A stretch of DNA of 64,000 nucleotides, from the NCBI RefSeq assembly GCF_006442815.1, contig NZ_VFVL01000002.1, forward strand, positions 186,001 to 250,000, in the 5' to 3' direction. Within the stretch, counting starts at the first letter, position 1. Every line of letters begins with the position of its first letter. A program made the translations under genes and the position numbers. This DNA is from Mesorhizobium sp. B2-4-3. Its GTDB lineage: Bacteria; Pseudomonadota; Alphaproteobacteria; Rhizobiales; Rhizobiaceae. Shown piece after piece: positions 60,986 to 64,000 of the stretch. The notes beneath the pieces were generated by a model. It worked only from the letters and a program-made list of their open reading frames with translations, did not search any database and had not been told where the DNA came from.

Positions 60986-62496
60986 TTGGGGGCTGCTCCG
61001 AGTAACTGGTCGATCTGGTCTAGCTGATGGCGCGTGCTGGTCACCGCCGCATCGATTGGGTCTTGCGCATCGGGCGTCGCCGGCGCCGATGCCTGCGCCA
61101 CCGGCGCGGCGTCAATCGGTGCCGGCGTGGACACCGGCGTTTCAGCCGATGCTTGCGCCGGTTGCGGGACGGCGGGCGGTGAAGGCGTGTCTTTCGGCGG
61201 GTCGCTTGCCGCGACCGCTGGCTGGTCGGGCATCGCTCCTTCCACCGGCGGCAAGTCCGCATTGGCCGGATCGGCCGAGGCCTCAGTCGCTGATTTCGCC
61301 TCGTCACTTTTCGCAACGGTCGCCGGCTTAGGTTCAGCACTGGCGGCCGCCTTCACCGGCGCCATCACTTCGCCCGCGACAGCTTGCGCGGCGTCGAGCA
61401 GGTCGCGGTCGCTTTGCGAAAGCTTGCCGCGATCGATTTTGCCCAACTTGGCGCGCACTTTATCGACATTGGCCGATGTCATGGTGGAGAGGCTCGAATA
61501 GAGCTGGGTGCGCGGGTCGTCCCGGTTGCCGTTGCCGTTGCGGCCCAGTTCGGCCTTGGCCGAGGCGAAAGCCGAGAGCTCCGTCATGCCGTCGATCGCG
61601 GCACGGCGCGCGATGCGCAGGTAGATCACTTTCTCGCGCTCGGAATCCATCATCGAGGTGATGTCGGCGATCTTGTCCTGGCTGATCGCCATGTGCAGCG
61701 TGATGACGCCGGAAACAAAGGCATCGGCGAACTGGCTGGCGTAGGGCGAATAAAGAAAGGACGCGACATACTGGGTCGAAGCCAGCGCGAAACGGGCGGC
61801 GTCGCCCTGCGCGGCCGCGATGCCCACGGAGCGGCGAAGCGCAGCCTCCTCGACCAGCGTGCCGGGGCTGAGCAGGCGCGCTTCGTCGAGCAGCGCAAGC
61901 GCTGCCGACGGGTCGTCGGTCGCAAGCAGCGAGCCCTTGACCAGCGCCAGGAAGGCGCCGAGATCGGCGGGCACGCTCATCGGATCGATCGGCTTCAGCA
62001 TTTCGATCGCCTCCGCGGGCTGCCCGCTCAGATAGGCGACGACGCCTTTGGCGATGGCCAGGCTTTGCGGGTCGGTCACCGCGCGCGAAGCCGCCGCCGC
62101 GACCGTCACCGGATTGCCGCCGCTCATGCCATAGACGAGCAAGGCGCGGAAGTTCTTCGGCTCCTTGAAATCCTCGGCGCTCGTGTCGCGCATCCGGGCG
62201 TCGATCATTTCGAGGAGTTTTGCCTGCATCGGCAACGCGGCGTGATCGCCGCCGGCAATGCGATCCTGGACCAGCTGCAGCGAACGCACCAGCTGATAGG
62301 GCTGCAGCGCATCTTGCGCCAAAGCCGCCGGTGACGACCCTGCGGCGAACAGCAGCAGCGCGAGCGCAATTCCAGGAAAAGTGTGACGCGGTTTTCCGTT
62401 CGGAATTGCGCCAAGGCAAAGAGATGGAGCGGTTCGCCGTTTCGATGAAACGGTGAAGTGCTCCAGCGCGCCGCCGATGACGGTCCTGGCCCTCAT
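60982..62496 (-). CDS. motC: Periplasmic motility protein MotC, with repeat-derived N-terminus
   Basis: 504 residues. Rhizobial MotC binds and regulates MotB in the periplasm. After the hydrophobic run GIALALLLFAAGSSPAALA the mature part (QDALQPYQLVRSLQLVQDRIAGGDHAALPMQAKLLEMIDARM ... MSGGNPVTVAAAASRAVTDPQSLAIAKGVVAYLSGQPAEAIE) is TPR-like helical, and the C-terminal ~130 residues are Pro/Ala/Asp-rich. The ATG overlaps the motB TGA. Residues ~10-45, including the start of the signal sequence, are encoded by a composite palindromic repeat, and no ATG, GTG or TTG follows in frame before about residue 90. Confidence 0.9.
   Translation of the reverse strand: MRARTVIGGALEHFTVSSKRRTAPSLCLGAIPNGKPRHTFPGIALALLLFAAGSSPAALAQDALQPYQLVRSLQLVQDRIAGGDHAALPMQAKLLEMIDARMRDTSAEDFKEPKNFRALLVYGMSGGNPVTVAAAASRAVTDPQSLAIAKGVVAYLSGQPAEAIEMLKPIDPMSVPADLGAFLALVKGSLLATDDPSAALALLDEARLLSPGTLVEEAALRRSVGIAAAQGDAARFALASTQYVASFLYSPYASQFADAFVSGVITLHMAISQDKIADITSMMDSEREKVIYLRIARRAAIDGMTELSAFASAKAELGRNGNGNRDDPRTQLYSSLSTMTSANVDKVRAKLGKIDRGKLSQSDRDLLDAAQAVAGEVMAPVKAAASAEPKPATVAKSDEAKSATEASADPANADLPPVEGAMPDQPAVAASDPPKDTPSPPAVPQPAQASAETPVSTPAPIDAAPVAQASAPATPDAQDPIDAAVTSTRHQLDQIDQLLGAAPK
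62364..62468. repeat. Composite mosaic palindrome inside motC
   Basis: GCGCAATTCC (62364-62373) ... GGAATTGCG (62402-62410) around GGAAAAGTG...CGGTTTTCC, then a joint and CCGTTTC-G-ATGAAACGG (62437-62453) with GAGC/GCTC flanks to 62468. It is the reverse-orientation equivalent of the element at 24981-25078, entirely within the motC frame. Confidence 0.9.
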
Positions 62497-63911
62497 CCGC
62501 CGGCCGCCATCAGGATTTCGATGCGCCGGTTCGCGGCAGCCATCGGATCGGAGGCGATCTTGGGCTGCCGGTCGGCGAAGCCCGCGACCTCGGTGATGCG
62601 GCTTTCGTCGACGCCGCCGCGCACCAGCATGTAGTAGGCCGAATGGGCGCGCGCGGTGGACAGCCGCCAGTTGTCGTAAGTGTCGCTGCGGAACGGCCGC
62701 GCATCGGTGTGGCCGCTGATGGTGATGGTGCCCTTCTTCTCGTTGATGATGTGGCCGATCTTTTCCATCGCCAGCACCAGCTCGCGGCGCGGCATGGCCG
62801 AGCCGATCTCGAACATGCCGAAATCGAGCTGGTCGGTGATCGAAATGACGACACCCTTGTCGGTGGCTTCGACCGAGACGCCGCCGGCGAGCTTTTCGCC
62901 CGGCAGGAATGCCTTGGCGAGTTCCTTCTTGATATCCGCCGCTTCCTGAAGGGTGGCTTTGCTCGGCGCCTTGTCACCTTTGTCGGCGGCCTGCTCGGAT
63001 TCGGTCTTTTCAGCCTTGGCAGGTTCGACTTTGGTGTCGGCCGCTGCAGCCTCGCGCTTGTCGACTTCAGCTTTCCCGCCTTGGGCTTTCTCGGTCTTGT
63101 TTGCTTCGCCCGACAGCTTCTCGGCCTCGCCTTGCGCGGCTTTTGGCCCGATCTTGGCGTCGGTCTTTTCCGGGGTTGCCAGCGGCTCCAGCGGCGCGGC
63201 CGTCAGCGGGGGAGCGGCCGGAACGACCTTCACCTTCGGCACCGCAACCGTGGCGACTTTCTCGCCGGGCTTGACCGGATCGCCATCGATCTTGGCGCGC
63301 TCGGCGGTCGCCTCGGCGCCAGGCGCCGCCACCTGCTGCGACCAGAAATCCGGCGCGAACGGATCGCGATAGGATTCGCCGCCGGAGGCGCCGGTTGCCG
63401 GACCGGCCGCCTGGGCGCCGCCTTCGCCCTTGGCGCTGACGTTCTGCATCACGCCTGTATCGGCCGCGACCTCCGCCAGCACCGCGTAGGGATCGGCGAA
63501 CAGCTTCTCATCGGAGAGCTGGGCATCCTGCGCCCCGTCCTTGGTCTGCCGGCGCTCGGAGGAACCGGCGCCGCCCTTGCCGTTATCGCCCGCCTTGGTC
63601 GCGCCCTGCTGCGGGTTGTCCGCGGTCAGCCCGACCTTGCTGGGGCCATCGCCGAGATCCTCCAGGCCCTTGCGGCTGGAATTGCGGTCGATCAGCTCGA
63701 CCGGATTGAAATAGCTGGCGACGGCTGCCTTGGTCTGCTCGTTGGCGGCGTTGATCAGCCACATGACGAGGAAGAAGCACATCATCGCCGTCATGAAGTC
63801 GGCGAAGGCGATCTTCCACACGCCACCATGGTGAGCGTCGTCATGACCGTCGTGATTGCGCTTGACGATGATGATCTCGTGCCGAGGGTCGGCATGGTCG
63901 ACGGCGCTCAT
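62493..63911 (-). CDS. motB: Flagellar stator protein MotB
   Basis: 472 residues. One membrane helix with the proton-channel Asp in VWKIAFADFMTAMMCFFLVMWLINAA (residues ~31-56), a very long Lys/Ala/Glu/Pro-rich linker, and a C-terminal OmpA-like peptidoglycan-binding domain (TISGHTDARPFRSDTYDNWRLSTARAHSAYYMLVRGGVDESRITEVAGFADRQP). Longer than enteric MotB because of the linker, as in rhizobia. ATG 63911 overlaps the stop of the upstream gene (ATGA). Confidence 0.95.
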   Translation of the reverse strand: MSAVDHADPRHEIIIVKRNHDGHDDAHHGGVWKIAFADFMTAMMCFFLVMWLINAANEQTKAAVASYFNPVELIDRNSSRKGLEDLGDGPSKVGLTADNPQQGATKAGDNGKGGAGSSERRQTKDGAQDAQLSDEKLFADPYAVLAEVAADTGVMQNVSAKGEGGAQAAGPATGASGGESYRDPFAPDFWSQQVAAPGAEATAERAKIDGDPVKPGEKVATVAVPKVKVVPAAPPLTAAPLEPLATPEKTDAKIGPKAAQGEAEKLSGEANKTEKAQGGKAEVDKREAAAADTKVEPAKAEKTESEQAADKGDKAPSKATLQEAADIKKELAKAFLPGEKLAGGVSVEATDKGVVISITDQLDFGMFEIGSAMPRRELVLAMEKIGHIINEKKGTITISGHTDARPFRSDTYDNWRLSTARAHSAYYMLVRGGVDESRITEVAGFADRQPKIASDPMAAANRRIEILMAAGG

Positions 63912-64000
63912 GACAGGACCTCCGACAAGGACGCCGACCACTCGGCGATACGCGTCTCGAACACCGTTTCGTCGATGGTGACGGTCAGGTCGAAGCCCGG
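63908..64000 (-). CDS. 3' end of an unidentified gene upstream of motB (partial)
   Basis: The last 30 residues, PGFDLTVTIDETVFETRIAE followed by WSASLSEVLS, precede a TGA that overlaps the motB ATG. The overlap and open frame support a real coding end in the flagellar operon. The fragment is too short to identify; the window edge cuts the rest. Confidence 0.6.
   Translation of the reverse strand, partial: PGFDLTVTIDETVFETRIAEWSASLSEVLS

Noticed and set aside
1..64000. CRISPR array, tRNA/rRNA genes, prophage or insertion sequences
   Set aside because: The recurrent repeats are dispersed palindromes, not regularly spaced direct repeats. I saw no tRNA or rRNA sequence, integrase, transposase or phage structural gene.

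Overview
The window reads as a chromosomal segment of a Rhizobiales alphaproteobacterium, most likely Mesorhizobium or a close relative. The reasons are high GC content, a flagellar operon order of the Sinorhizobium/Brucella type (motB-motC-fliK-transglycosylase-ftcR/rem-flgE-flgK-flgL-flaF-flbT-flgD-fliQ ... flhA-fliR), Brucella-type Omp10, homospermidine synthase, a candidate speF leader RNA before an ornithine/lysine decarboxylase, and many copies of a mosaic palindromic intergenic repeat of the kind abundant in Mesorhizobium. I saw no rRNA, tRNA, CRISPR array, transposase or phage genes.

Region 1 (1-16.2 kb) is core housekeeping and envelope: an MltB-like transglycosylase, UTP-glucose-1-phosphate uridylyltransferase, an outer-membrane beta-barrel protein, arabinose-5-phosphate isomerase (KDO synthesis), an NfeD/stomatin pair, ferrochelatase, a 5'-nucleotidase fused to LysM, Omp10, homospermidine synthase, a DUF3445 haem-enzyme-like protein, pabB plus a class IV aminotransferase, and a membrane coiled-coil protein with a helix-hairpin-helix end. 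Region 2 (16.5-29.9 kb) has oligoendopeptidase F, an orphan sigma-54 response regulator, an M15-like (DUF882) protein, a divergent AraC/SDR pair, KDPG aldolase, tRNA uridine hydroxylase TrhO, a TerB-like protein, a second SDR, an aminotransferase and a GNAT. Region 3 (29.9-39.4 kb) is cation handling (a His-rich CDF exporter, a His-rich NicO/RcnA-like permease with a DUF1007 partner), D-erythronate dehydrogenase, LysR plus amidase, the speF leader with its decarboxylase, a GNAT and an SCP2 protein.

Region 4 (39.6-64 kb) is flagellar, all on the minus strand. It is split in two by about 8.1 kb of eight non-flagellar genes (44.5-52.6 kb: monooxygenase, MarR, NAD-epimerase, cupin, ClC, FAD oxidoreductase, cupin, MFS) lying exactly between fliQ and flhA. 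The right edge cuts into an unidentified gene whose stop overlaps the motB start.

The most unusual signal is the mosaic palindrome family. Eleven copies share a core of the type AAAACCG-N-CACTTTT flanked by interchangeable outer arms; a twelfth, at 29884-29929, is a divergent relative. Most are at gene 3' ends, where several overlap or touch stop codons. Three lie in frame inside coding regions: near the N-termini of motC and the NicO/RcnA-like permease, and before the GNAT domain of an acetyltransferase. There they appear to be translated, in motC apparently forming part of the signal peptide. A separate 124-bp extended palindrome lies between two convergent genes. All functional calls come from reading the sequence by eye without database searches.
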